Of a DNA stretch of 64,000 nucleotides, positions 1 to 8,717 are shown piece after piece (the stretch's first letter is position 1; every line of letters starts with the position of its first letter). Location of the stretch: the NCBI GenBank assembly GCA_016711435.1, contig JADJSY010000011.1, forward strand, positions 1 to 64,000, written 5' to 3'. The notes under the pieces are model-generated. The model worked only from the letters and a program-made list of their open reading frames with translations. It made no database searches and was not told where the DNA came from. Position numbers and translations under genes: made by a program. The stretch is from Lewinellaceae bacterium (lineage in GTDB: Bacteria; Bacteroidota; Bacteroidia; Chitinophagales; Saprospiraceae).

Positions 1-40
1 AATGGATAAAATATAGATAATATTTGGATAAACGATAAAT

Positions 41-76
41 ATATCGGTACTTTATGGCTAAAATATCGATATTGTT
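41..76 (+). promoter_or_regulatory. possible operator before the Fic gene
   Basis: A perfect 10-base palindrome, ATATCGATAT, sits at 63-72, directly before the ATG at 77, and a related half-site (atatatcg) lies at 41-48. The Fic protein downstream carries a C-terminal winged-helix-like segment, so autoregulation at this palindrome is possible. This is inference; AT-rich DNA gives such palindromes by chance. Confidence 0.25.
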
Positions 77-1141
77 ATGGAACAAAAATTACAGTTTGAT
101 TTTGCGACAATACAAAAAGTAATCCAGCAGATAAGCAGGATTGATCAATTTAAAGGGGTATGGACTAATTTAGACCAGGAAGAAAACAGGTACTTGAGGG
201 AATTGCGGAAGATAGCGACCATTCAAAGCATCGGCTCCTCCACCCGGATTGAAGGAAGCTCCTTAACTGATGCCGAAATTTCTTCGCTGATTAAAAATTT
301 AAAAATATCGAAGCTTCAAAGCAGGGACGAGCAAGAGGTAATCGGATATTACGACACACTTGAAACAATCCTCTCCAATCATGCCGACATTAATTTGACC
401 TTGTCGAATATTCACGGGCTGCATAATTTGTTACTGAAGCATAGCATTAAAGATGATAGACACAAGGGGAAGTATAAAGAAATGCCAAATCAGGTGGTTG
501 CAGCCTATCCTGACGGAACAACACGGGTAATATTCCGGACAACCGAGCCGTATTTAGTACAGAAAGAGATGGAGGAGTTAGTAGATTGGACAAATTACTC
601 TATAGCAAAACAAGAAATTCATCCATTGATTGTGATTGCGTCCTTTGTTTATGAGTTTTTGTCTATTCATCCATACCAGGACGGAAACGGGCGGCTTTCA
701 AGATTATTGACAAATCTGTTGCTGATAAAACACGGATACCATTTCATTCAGTATATATCATTAGAACATATAATAGAAGGGAATAAAAAAGCGTACTACC
801 AGGCACTAATGGAAGGACAAAAAGATCGCTACAATGAACAGGAAAGAATTGATCGATGGATACTTTTTTTCCTTAATAGTTTATCAGAGCTTATAGTAAA
901 ATTAGAAGCAAAAGTTAAAGAATTTAGGGCATTAGGAGGATATTTGAACGAAAGGCAAAAGAGTGTGCTTGAATATATTAGACAAAATCAGCCCGTAAAG
1001 ATTGGAGATCTGATAATAAACCTAAAAGAATATAAGTCGCCATCCATTAAAAAAGACTTACAATATCTTGTCAAAGAGATGGAGATTGAAAAACTTGGAA
1101 AAAACAAAGGCACTGTGTACATCATAAGACAAAATAAGTAA
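77..1141 (+). CDS. Fic family protein (putative AMPylase) with N-terminal inhibitory motif and C-terminal wHTH
   Basis: Fic enzymes transfer AMP, or less often other phosphate-containing groups, from nucleotides to hydroxyl side chains of target proteins. The Fic active-site loop is seen as HPYQDGNGR at residues 198-206, with the catalytic His and the residues that bind the nucleotide phosphates intact. An inhibitory helix motif of the [ST]xxxE[GN] type is seen as STRIEG at residues 55-60, before the Fic core, which places the protein among self-inhibited (class II) Fic proteins and means no separate antitoxin is needed. The last 60 or so residues look like a winged helix. At 354 aa the length is normal for this group. 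Base composition is clearly more AT-rich than the genes that follow, suggesting recent transfer. No partner gene is visible upstream because the window starts here. Confidence 0.9.
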   Translation: MEQKLQFDFATIQKVIQQISRIDQFKGVWTNLDQEENRYLRELRKIATIQSIGSSTRIEGSSLTDAEISSLIKNLKISKLQSRDEQEVIGYYDTLETILSNHADINLTLSNIHGLHNLLLKHSIKDDRHKGKYKEMPNQVVAAYPDGTTRVIFRTTEPYLVQKEMEELVDWTNYSIAKQEIHPLIVIASFVYEFLSIHPYQDGNGRLSRLLTNLLLIKHGYHFIQYISLEHIIEGNKKAYYQALMEGQKDRYNEQERIDRWILFFLNSLSELIVKLEAKVKEFRALGGYLNERQKSVLEYIRQNQPVKIGDLIINLKEYKSPSIKKDLQYLVKEMEIEKLGKNKGTVYIIRQNK

Positions 1142-1231
1142 TCAGCAGAACAATTGCTTCCCGACCTTGAGCATTGCTTGCCGGCAAAAAGCACATTTCT
1201 TCCTGCGGTGAAAAAACAAAACCATCAAACA

Positions 1232-1988
1232 ATGAAAAACATCCTCTTTTACCTGGTAATTATTCCCCTGAGCGTCGCTTGCCAACAAAAAGCCCCCGAT
1301 CCCAAGCAAGAAGAAAAAGGCATTCGCGCATGTATCGAAGCCGAAACAAACGCATGGATTCAGCGCGATACGGTTGCGTGGCTCGATTGTTATGCCCAAC
1401 TGCCCAGCAGCACGCAGGTATGGAACAACCGCGACGGCACCTGGGATGGCAACCGTGGCTGGGACAATATTTTTAAAGAAAATATAAAGGACTTTCGCAG
1501 CAACAACAAAGAAGCGTACGGACAAATTCGAAGGATCGAATTACCAGATCCAGATGTGTGGTCCTGACTGGGCATGGGTTACATTCGACCAGACGATTCG
1601 GAGAGACGGGGGACGGGAGTATAAGAATTTTGAATCACGGGTAATGACTAAAGTCGAAGGGGCATGGAAACTTGTTGGAAATGCCTCATTTTGGAATTAC
1701 ACCCAAACCGCTAACATAGGCAATGTACTTACTGGCCAGAAGGGCAAAGTAATCCGCCACACGTCCGCTCCCGGGAGTAGTGATTGGCTCATTGAAACCA
1801 GCCTTTTTGAAAAAACAATGACCCTGTATCCCATCGGATTGCCCGATGCCTTAAAAAAAGAGGGGCTGAATATCCAATTCGATGGGGAGTTCCTGTATGG
1901 AAAACATCAATTGTATAAGCCCGGGGCAGATAATAAGCCCGTGCCTGATCAATCTGTAAATTATGTGCGGGTGGATGCGGTGAATTGA
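1232..1988 (+). CDS. lipoprotein with NTF2/SnoaL-like (DUF4440-type) fold, frame broken
   Basis: Begins with a signal peptide and lipobox (LSVAC, Cys at residue 17), so it is a probable lipoprotein. The segment around residues 28-100 (an acidic helix followed by WIQRDTVAWLDCY and WDGNRGWDNIF) resembles the NTF2-like DUF4440 pattern of an aromatic helix and a cone-shaped sheet. The reading frame ends early at 1567, but the +1 frame continues with the expected strand (CGPDWAWVTFDQ) to 1988. Removing one T at 1541-1542 joins the two frames smoothly. The start at 1232 is preferred over an upstream ATG at 1154 because it opens directly into the signal peptide. Substrate and role are unknown. Confidence 0.6.
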
Positions 1989-2011
1989 TATGGCGAGTGG
2001 AACGCGTCATC

Positions 2012-3385
2012 CTAATCTCTACGCACCACCACCTTTTCAGCAACCACCGTTACCCCGTTTTTCGATACCGAAACAACATATATTCCATCATACAGGCTGC
2101 GGCAATCGAAATACGAAATCGTGCTTCCGGGCTGAATTTCAGCGGTTTGCACTAATTTTCCCGACAAATCAGTCAGCCGGATGTCGATTTTTTCACGCAA
2201 CATTCCACTGGATTGCACCGCAATAAAATCGGTCGCCGGATTCGGAAAAATACTCAGTTTCAAATTGCTGCCAAGGTCGTGAACGCCCGACGATGGGCTG
2301 TATGTTGTCACGGCTTCCGTGATGGTCTGCACTTTTGAGGCGCTGCGCACTCCGTAAAAAGTGGGTCCTACAACGTATGGATACGCGGAATTCCAATTGG
2401 CATCCACGGTCGTAAAATAACAGTAAATGCCCTGCGGGTATTCGGGTGTGGTGCAAAAACGCCCGTTGTGTTCGTCCAAAACATCGGGTGAACTACCCGC
2501 AATAAACTCGTAATCTTCGCGAAAATAGCCGAGCGGGTAAGTCGTGTTCACGGCAGGCCCGTCGGCTACATTGGTACCGTTGGCGTGGTCCGTACGGACC
2601 GTGATATTTCGTTTGCGATAAGCGGACTTCATACGCACAATGCCACCCGTGCCGTCCGTATTTTTAAAAGCATAAGCGCCATAAATCGGAAAACCGTCGT
2701 AGGCAAAACCCAGCAAAGGCGCATGTTGGGTGCTGTCAATAACGTACAAACCGTCTGCCGGATAGAGGTCGCAGATATTGGAAATCTCCAATTGGTCGAG
2801 GTTAAAAGCCGAAGGGTTTTGGTGGTGGTGATAATTTCCCATTGCCGGGTGCGCTTTGGAGCAGTCGAAACCCGCTCGTTCGGCGGGAATAGCATCGCGG
2901 TTCCAGGCCTGCGTCGTCGCCATACCGCCCGGGCAGGGCGGGTTGCCGGGGCCGCCGCAAAGGGCGTTGGTGTTCGTATTCCAGGCCACGCCATCGCGGT
3001 AGTCGAACAAGGCCACGCCGTTAAGGAATATACCGATGTTTCCGCCGGTCGTGCCGGTCGGTGTGCCATTGTTAAAGACGGGGTTCAGCGGAATTTTGAA
3101 ATAACCGGTTTGTTCGGAAGCCAGCGAAGGATTGCCGTCCAAAAATGGACCGGTGATGTAAGCCGGGATGCCTGTTGCGTCCACATACACCCAGTTGGTG
3201 GAATACTGGACGGATTGAACATTCGCCAAAACGTTGTCCTGGATGGGTGTTGAATTGCCCTGAACGTAATGCCGACCTTTCAAATCGGTGGTGTTGAGCA
3301 TCCAATGGGTGATGACGGGATTGCTTTGCGCCTGCAATTGCAAACAAAGAGCAAGCAAAAAAACAGATGAAAGAAATTTACTCAT
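2012..3385 (-). CDS. secreted YHYH domain protein with type IX sorting domain
   Basis: 457 aa. A signal peptide (residues 1-20) is followed by a YHYH domain: the signature is seen as GNYHHHQNP near residues 183-191, then DGFPIYGAYAF, typical of the family. Cys pairs around residues 143-176 suggest disulfides. The last 80 or so residues (SIFPNPATDFIAVQSSG ... VVAEKVVVRR) form a Por/type IX C-terminal sorting domain, so the product is expected to be exported across the outer membrane. The His-rich centre suggests metal binding, but the function of YHYH proteins is not settled. It lies in the same direction as a second YHYH gene and the MbnP/MbnH-like genes upstream, which hints at a metal-related role. 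Confidence 0.85.
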   Translation of the reverse strand: MSKFLSSVFLLALCLQLQAQSNPVITHWMLNTTDLKGRHYVQGNSTPIQDNVLANVQSVQYSTNWVYVDATGIPAYITGPFLDGNPSLASEQTGYFKIPLNPVFNNGTPTGTTGGNIGIFLNGVALFDYRDGVAWNTNTNALCGGPGNPPCPGGMATTQAWNRDAIPAERAGFDCSKAHPAMGNYHHHQNPSAFNLDQLEISNICDLYPADGLYVIDSTQHAPLLGFAYDGFPIYGAYAFKNTDGTGGIVRMKSAYRKRNITVRTDHANGTNVADGPAVNTTYPLGYFREDYEFIAGSSPDVLDEHNGRFCTTPEYPQGIYCYFTTVDANWNSAYPYVVGPTFYGVRSASKVQTITEAVTTYSPSSGVHDLGSNLKLSIFPNPATDFIAVQSSGMLREKIDIRLTDLSGKLVQTAEIQPGSTISYFDCRSLYDGIYVVSVSKNGVTVVAEKVVVRRD

Positions 3386-3428
3386 ATTATTTTTTTAAAT
3401 TGTATAAACATCGTTTATAAGCGATTGT

Positions 3429-4527
3429 CTAATTTTTCTTCCTGAAAACCTTGCCGCGGCGCCCCTTTCGTATAATTTCGGCATGCATTTGTTCGGTAGA
3501 AATAAAATTTTGATTTTCCATTTCGCAGATCAATTTTCCATCGATGTCAAAAAGGCGCACGCGGTAATCCAGAGAACCTTTCACCTCAATCGACAACAGG
3601 GCTGAAACCGGGTTTGGATAAATGCGAATGGACGCTCCTGCCAGTTCGTGGGTGAACGGAGAGGTTTTCGTCAATGTTGTTGCCATCAATTTCGACGGCA
3701 TTTGGGTTTACAGCCGCATTGTTATCGTCGCAATCTACCAGCAAAGAAAATCCGTCATTGTCGGCATCTACCGTAACCGCAGCGCCGCTGTTGGTCACAT
3801 AAGCGCCATACAAGCAATTGATAAAATTGTTATTACCGGCATAATCCACGTGGTAATGATAGCCCCTTGTATCATCGGAATGGCCTCGGCAAGCATCCAA
3901 ACCTGTTGGTTCTGTTCCATCTTCATTCAGATGGGCATAGATGCCGTGGCCATCCAGGGCATACCCGCAGGGGGTGCGTGGCTGTCGCAGCGCTATTTTG
4001 TACTGGTAGCCGCATGAAGGGATATCCGCCACAGGTTGATATGCCCGCCGCGTCAAGGAGCCAGGTAGGGGGCGGGTAAACGGCAAGCGGCCAGGGGTAA
4101 TAGGAAGTCGGGTAACATAAGAGGGCAAACATTCCGCAACCCTCCCCAACATTGGGGGTGCGCAATTCGCACAATCTTCCATCGTCTCGGTGGTGTAAAT
4201 ATTTCCCAGAGCATCATACATGAGCCAGTTGTTATCATTGTAGAAAGTAGCCATGTTTTTAATAAAATCGCCATCCACATCATACACTTCCCCGCCTTCA
4301 AGCCAAATACCACCGGCACTTGCATCATCGCTGATATTGTTGGGACACCAGGGACCCATATTATGGTCGGTTGGCATACCCGTTGAAATAATTTTATAAC
4401 ATTTCGTGCTGACGCCGTTGGAGAGGGTGCAGGAAATGGTAGAAACCTTAACATTGACGTCATCCTCCAGAAAAAGCAATGGATTGACGTTCTGAACGAT
4501 CTGTGCCGTCAAATAAAAGCACTGCAT
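3429..4527 (-). CDS. second YHYH domain protein with MopE-like repeat and sorting domain, frame broken
   Basis: The N-terminal part (ATG at 4527) has the YHYH signature as GYHYHVDYAG preceded by CGYALDGHGIYAHL. It is followed by a Cys/Asp-rich DADNDGF...DCDDNNAAVNPNAVEIDGNNID segment, which matches the MopE/putative metal-binding motif found in many secreted Bacteroidota proteins. The frame then breaks at an A-run (T's at 3665-3668 on the plus strand). The neighbouring frame continues with SPFTHELAGASIRIYPNPVSALLSIEV, a type IX sorting domain ending at 3429. The in-frame sequence upstream of 4527 also looks like a signal peptide (IQQILILAAAF) but has no ATG, so the true start may be missed. 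Probably secreted and metal-binding. Confidence 0.65.
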
Positions 4528-4573
4528 AAAAGCGGCTGCTAAGATAAGGATTTGCTGAATGGTTGTCGTGCTG

Positions 4574-5016
4574 TTATTGGGCAGTATGCTGGTTATTATT
4601 ATCCAACAAGAATTGTTTCTTTTTAAAGCCTTTTTTCAGAATAATCAGCGCGCTTTTGTTATCCAGTATGTCTTTAAAACCGGTATTGGTGGCGATTATC
4701 TTTTTAATTTCTTTGGGAACACCCGGCATTTCAAAAATGGCATTGGTTTCATGGCCCAACTTTACATAGCCTTTTTGCAGCTTCACGGCTTTGTTCCCGT
4801 TAAATGCTATGGAAATATTATTCATCAAATGCCTGATAACCAAAGCATTAAACTCTTCCGGCGTTTTATAGGAATCCTTGCCGCAATGGGGTGTACCTCG
4901 TATTCAAATGCAGTTAAAGCTGCGCGAATCTGCAAACCCAGCTCCATGGTGGTGAAAAACAGCGTCGATAAAATTAATATCCCAATTAGAAGCGTTACAT
5001 ATTGTACATTTTTCAT
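4574..5016 (-). CDS. small membrane-anchored protein of unknown function, frame broken
   Basis: The N-terminal piece (ATG at 5016) has one strong hydrophobic helix (YVTLLIGILILSTLFF) and then HPIAARIPIK. The neighbouring frame continues TPEEFNALVIRHLMNNISIAF ... LDNNNQHTAQ and stops at 4574. One missing A in the run at 4864-4867 (plus-strand T's) explains the break. The C-terminal half looks like a small periplasmic beta domain and faintly recalls DUF6702-type proteins, but I cannot assign it. Its stop lies 46 bases before the YHYH gene start, in the same direction, so the two are probably co-transcribed. Confidence 0.5.
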
Positions 5017-5178
5017 TTTGCTGACTTTTTTAAGCGTTATAATCGTTATGCTCAACACAACGTGGTTCTGAGCAAGGGAAGAATCATTTAAATCGGGCGT
5101 CTGCCTTATTCAAATCATCAAAATCACCTTAATCACAGTTTAGACGCCCTGTTTTAAAATTTCCTTCGCTGTGGCGTA

Positions 5179-6204
5179 TTATTTTTCAGGAAAAGAAAAA
5201 GCAGGGTTAAACAAAAAGGCTTTGTCTGTCAAAGTCAGCAAAAACGCCGTCAAATCTACTTTTTCATGGGATGTTAACTCGATTCCGAGTGCCGTGTTTT
5301 GTCCATAATAATGCAAGACTTCCCGCAATTTCCGGAAACGTCCGTCATGCATGTACGGCGCGGAAAACTCGATATTGCGCAGCGTCGGCACTTTGAATTT
5401 CAGCGAGTCTCCTGCGTGTTGCGTGACGCGCATACGCCCCAAATCGTTCAAAAAAGTGTCGAGCGGCAAGCCGTTTTTTTCAAAATTGAAATGCGTAAAA
5501 AACGGCTCCATGTGGCAGCGGGCGCAGTTCATTTGAAAAATCCGGTAGCCGTTTTGCTCCTGTAGCGTGAAATTTTCTTTCCCGGAAATGACGCGGTCGT
5601 ATTTTGAATTGGCGGAAATCAGCGTCAGTTCAAACTGCGCGAGGGCTTTTAAAACCCGCTCGCCGGTAATGTTTCCCTTGCCGAAAGCCGCCTCGAAAAG
5701 CGCCGCGTATTTTGGCGAAGCCGACAAATTTTCAACCACTTGTTGGATGCTATTGTCCATTTCCGTGGAATCTGAAATGGGCGCAAGCGCCTGAAAATCC
5801 AGGTGATGAATTGCGCCGTCCCACATAAATGATTTTGCCCAGGCCAAATTCATCAGGGCCGGGGAATTGCGTCGCCCGATGCGGTCTTCGATGCCATGAC
5901 TCAAGGCATGGTCGACGTGCGTAAAGGCCGTGAACGACAGGTGGCAACTCGCGCAGGAAACCGTGCTGTCGCGCGACAAAACGGGGTCGTAAAACAGCTG
6001 CCGCCCCAATTCGATGCCTTCACGGGTTAAGGAATTTTTGGAAAAATCGTAGCCCGGTTTTTCCCAGTAGGCTGGAAAAACGAGTTCGGCGGGTTCGGCA
6101 AAAGGTTGCGTTGTTGCGCCTGCCAAAAACAAGGTCAAGGCAAGGATGGCTGCAAAAAAACGGGGGTTATAAAAAAACATCTGACAAAAACGGCTCTTAA
6201 TCAT
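5179..6204 (-). CDS. di-heme cytochrome c peroxidase/MauG family protein, MbnH-like
   Basis: 341 aa with an N-terminal export signal. Two heme c sites are visible: CASCH at residues 84-88 and CARCH at 227-231, plus the conserved PYMHDGRF segment near residue 283 that carries the distal ligand region of the bacterial di-heme peroxidase family. Such enzymes act in the periplasm, reducing peroxide or oxidising protein side chains. The start overlaps the end of the MbnP-like gene by 8 bases, so the two are translationally coupled. In methanotrophs the MbnH member of this family oxidises a tryptophan of MbnP to kynurenine to make a copper site; the pairing here suggests the same kind of reaction. 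That assignment rests on adjacency and family, not on specific residues. Confidence 0.85.
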   Translation of the reverse strand: MIKSRFCQMFFYNPRFFAAILALTLFLAGATTQPFAEPAELVFPAYWEKPGYDFSKNSLTREGIELGRQLFYDPVLSRDSTVSCASCHLSFTAFTHVDHALSHGIEDRIGRRNSPALMNLAWAKSFMWDGAIHHLDFQALAPISDSTEMDNSIQQVVENLSASPKYAALFEAAFGKGNITGERVLKALAQFELTLISANSKYDRVISGKENFTLQEQNGYRIFQMNCARCHMEPFFTHFNFEKNGLPLDTFLNDLGRMRVTQHAGDSLKFKVPTLRNIEFSAPYMHDGRFRKLREVLHYYGQNTALGIELTSHEKVDLTAFLLTLTDKAFLFNPAFSFPEK

Positions 6205-6908
6205 GCAGGAGGAAGGATTTTGCCAGTACTTCGGAAAGTTCCACCGCCTCGCGGCAGGGCGACATGATGCCCGGTTTTTTTGACCAGTTTATTTTTTCAA
6301 AAAAAGTAACAAGATCAAGTTGGAGATGGGCATGGTTTTGAGGTCTTCCCGTTTTTACCGTTTGGAGGGTTTGGAAAGGCGGCAAATATCCACCGAGGTG
6401 AAATTGAAATGTATGGTTGCGGGCCGGGTTTTTTAATGCGAAACCTTCGATTTTGAAATGAATATAGCCGCTTTGCCAGGTCCAGAACATTCCGCGCGTC
6501 GGGTCGAGATCGCCGCCCATCGCACCCGAGGACGGTCGTTGCACTGTCTACGCCGAAGTCGAATTGCAGGTTGTCAAAATCCGCGTTCTGGGGCAATTGA
6601 AAGTTTAAAAGCAGCGATTTTTCGTCTTCCAAATCCAAAAGGTGGCAGCTGTTTTTTTCCGAAAAAACGACCGCGCCATTTTTCAAAAAAACAAAATTAG
6701 AGAGGTAAAACCGCAGGGTATGCAAAACGAGTGAGTCGCCGTCGGTGGTACGCAAGGGCTGTTCGAGGGCGATCTGTTCGCCTTGAAAAACGGGCTGTAC
6801 CGGCAGCGAAAACGACTTTATTCCAATGGCCTGCTGTGCAGTAGCAGTCAAATGCCCACAAATAACGGCAATCACAAAGAGGATATTCATCCGGAAAAAA
6901 CAGTTCAT
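6197..6908 (-). CDS. MbnP family copper-associated protein, frame broken
   Basis: The first part (ATG at 6908, signal peptide ending near TATAQQ) has a beta-rich domain with LHTLRFYLSNFVF and LQFDFGVDSATTV, typical of MbnP. The next frame carries SGAMGGDLDPTRGMFWTWQ and GYIHFKIEGFA, the most conserved MbnP segment, which includes the tryptophans that are candidates for oxidation to kynurenine. Removing one C (plus-strand G's at 6530-6531) joins the frames. The ATG overlaps the stop of the LTXXQ gene (ATGA), and the 3' end overlaps the MbnH-like gene. Expected to act in the periplasm in copper binding or acquisition together with the di-heme partner. Confidence 0.8.
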
Positions 6909-7360
6909 TGCCTGGGGTGTCCGGGTTTTCTTTTGGGGGATAAAAACTGCAACATTTCCTCGGATATTTGCTGAAAGCCGGCCTTTTGCTCCGGTCGGCA
7001 AAGGCTTTTTAGCGCCTGAAAATGGCTGAGGTGGATTTGCTCTATTTCCGTTTGCACAACACCGATTTGCTGCACGAGCGAGTCTTTTGCCGAATAATCA
7101 TCCCCGGAAAGGAGTGCGTATAATTGCCGTCGCGCGACGCTCATGGCAGCATCTTTTGCCTGGATGTCCATGCGGTGCTGTTCGATTAGTTTTTCGTAAT
7201 CGGCGGTCTGCGCGGCATCCAGTTGGAGGATTTTCACCACCTTGTTTTTGAGCGCATTGCCGTCGGGCCGACGCATTTGGAAGAAGGCCTGCGTGAGGTT
7301 CAGCAGCAGGAGGAAGACGGCCGCGAACTGCCAAAATTTAGTTTTCGTAAGCAAAGTCAA
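6905..7360 (-). CDS. membrane-anchored periplasmic metal sensor (LTXXQ / CnrX-like)
   Basis: 151 aa. An N-terminal hydrophobic segment (residues 10-25) probably acts as a membrane anchor, followed by a helical hairpin domain. Degenerate LTXXQ motifs are seen as LDAAQTADYEKL and CRPEQKAGF, and candidate metal ligands as EQHRMD and the IHLSHFQAL helix with two His. This matches the periplasmic heavy-metal sensor group that includes CnrX, ZraP and CpxP. Its place between a small one-helix membrane protein and MbnP, in an operon headed by an ECF sigma factor, is the reason for preferring a CnrX-like sensing role over a chaperone role. Confidence 0.75.
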   Translation of the reverse strand: MTLLTKTKFWQFAAVFLLLLNLTQAFFQMRRPDGNALKNKVVKILQLDAAQTADYEKLIEQHRMDIQAKDAAMSVARRQLYALLSGDDYSAKDSLVQQIGVVQTEIEQIHLSHFQALKSLCRPEQKAGFQQISEEMLQFLSPKRKPGHPRQ

Positions 7361-7421
7361 GAGGGTTTGAAAAAAGGGGAATTAATTCCCCGGTTAAAAA
7401 AAGTCACCATCACTCCACCTT

Positions 7422-7664
7422 TTAGTATAACTGTGCAGATTGATACAAGCCAAATTGGGCTGCGATGTTGTTGTTTGCCGGTTGAACGACCTGCATATAA
7501 TTGAGCCAAAGCAGGAGTACAACAGCGGTTGCGCCTGCCCAACGCCAAAAAACCGGCAGTTTTTCGGCTTCAACTGCCTGGATTTTAGCGCGTATCCGGG
7601 TCATCAAAAAGGGCGGCGCATCCACTTTTTGAACTTTTTTGCATCGATTTAATAAATTTTCCAT
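7422..7664 (-). CDS. small single-pass membrane protein, candidate anti-sigma factor (CnrY-like)
   Basis: 80 aa: about 40 cytoplasmic residues rich in charged helix-forming residues (DAPPFLMTRIRAKIQ), one transmembrane helix (near residues 43-60, WAGATAVVLLLWLNYMQVV) and a short periplasmic tail. This is the layout of CnrY, the anti-sigma factor that binds CnrH in the cytoplasm and CnrX outside. Sequence similarity to CnrY cannot be judged from this sequence alone, so the role is inferred from size, topology and position directly after the sigma gene. Confidence 0.6.
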   Translation of the reverse strand: MENLLNRCKKVQKVDAPPFLMTRIRAKIQAVEAEKLPVFWRWAGATAVVLLLWLNYMQVVQPANNNIAAQFGLYQSAQLY

Positions 7665-7685
7665 GTCGAATGCTGTTGTAAGTCG

Positions 7686-7766
7686 GGTTTGATAGTTTGA
7701 GTGGTTTGATGGTTTGAGGTCTTCGCTTTCGGCACTGGTGCCGGCCTTTTGTTCAAAACCACTTTG
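7686..7766 (+). repeat. GTTTGAG-type dispersed repeat, copy 1
   Basis: Several GTTTGAK heptamers are followed by a core (GTCTTCGCTTTC, GGCACT, TTTTGTTCAAAACCACTT). An inverted copy lies at 8505-8583, sharing roughly four of five bases by eye, and the pair brackets the sigma factor gene. Copy 1 lies between that gene and the candidate anti-sigma gene. Confidence 0.7.
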
Positions 7767-7796
7767 CAGGAACTATACGTTTTGACGTCATTCGTT

Positions 7797-8321
7797 TTAA
7801 AATCCTTCGGGGTTGTTCAATTTTTTATCCAGACCCTGTTTTGCTCTTTGCAGGAGCGACTCCACGGCCTTTTCTGAAATTTGCATGATAGCGGCGATTT
7901 CGCGCTGCGGCAGGTCGTCCATGTATTTTAACAGGAGCGCAGTGCATTGTTTTTCAGGGAGTTGATTGATTTTTTGAAACAAATGTTCCAGAGCTTCCCG
8001 GTCTTCGAGCAGCACGCCGGGGTGGTCGAAATCAGGCGGGTCCTGCGCTGATTCATTTTTCCCCTCCAAAAAGGAAAAGAAAAAAGAAATGCGTTTCTGG
8101 CGTTTTCGCGCCCTCAATACGTCGAGGCAGTGGTTGATGGCAATGCGATAAGTCCAGGTTTTAAGGCTGGAATTGCCCTGAAAACCAGGCATTTTCAGGT
8201 ATATTTTTATAAAAATATCCTGTGTGGCCTCCTCCGCTTCCTGTTGATTCTGGATATAGTTGAGGCAGAGGTTGAAGACAAGCGTTTTCTATTTTTCGTA
8301 AAGTTCTTCAAATGAAAACAT
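7797..8321 (-). CDS. ECF-type sigma-70 factor with an in-frame TAG near the start
   Basis: Translating from the ATG at 8321 gives MFSFEELYEK, a TAG at 8289-8291, then KTLVFNLCLNYIQNQQEAEE, DIFIKIYLK, GNSSLKTWTYRIAINHCLDVLRARK (region 2) and LPEKQCTALLLKYMDDLPQREIAAIM (region 4). The TAG replaces the Tyr or similar residue usual in region 2.1, so either it is a sequence error (TAT or TAC to TAG) or the gene is silenced. Starting at the later Met (8192) would lose half of region 2. It heads the operon with the candidate anti-sigma factor, the LTXXQ sensor and the MbnP/MbnH-like genes, and most likely activates them. Confidence 0.75.
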
Positions 8322-8504
8322 CCGGATTTTTAAGAAAATTTCGCCGCAATCTATTGCATTAATTCGACCCGGAATGATTCAGGTTGTTGCGAAAACGCGT
8401 TGCGCCGGATTCAGCCCCCGTTTCACGCACTATTTTTGACCGGAGTTTGGTTGTTTGGCCTTTTCGCAGTTATATTAGGGCTTGTAAACTGCTGTAGTCA
8501 ACGC

Positions 8505-8583
8505 GAAGTGGTTTTGAACAAAAGATCAATACAAGTGCCTGAAAGCGAAGACTTCAAACCATTTCAAACTACTCAAACCTCAC
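8505..8583 (-). repeat. GTTTGAG-type dispersed repeat, copy 2 (inverted)
   Basis: The reverse complement of 8505-8583 matches copy 1 (7686-7766) in heptamers, core and tail. It lies 184 bases upstream of the sigma factor start, so it may fall in or near the promoter region. The rest of the 8322-8717 space contains no convincing gene. Confidence 0.7.
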
Positions 8584-8614
8584 TATACCTTATGCCAGAT
8601 AGATTTTTTTGGCG

Positions 8615-8647
8615 ACGTTTACTAAACTTTAAAAGTTTAGTAAACGT
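8615..8647. repeat. perfect 33-base palindrome
   Basis: Two 16-base arms (left arm ACGTTTACTAAACTTT) surround a single central base. The TTTAAA-type centre resembles the cores of the MITE-like elements at 52534, 61427 and 57000, but no terminal repeats were seen around it. It could act as a transcription terminator or be the remnant of a small element. Confidence 0.6.
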
Positions 8648-8717
8648 ATCATCGGCTTAAACCATGCATAAAACCTACCGGCGCGAGGTATAGCAGTAAC
8701 TGTAAAGGACGACACAA

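Noticed and set aside
1142..1525. 127-residue minus-strand frame
   Set aside because: Antisense to the NTF2-like lipoprotein gene, whose signal peptide and domain are clear on the plus strand.
8400..8660. 86-residue plus-strand frame with a hydrophobic start
   Set aside because: It runs through the GTTTGAG repeat copy and the 33-base palindrome; no conserved protein features.
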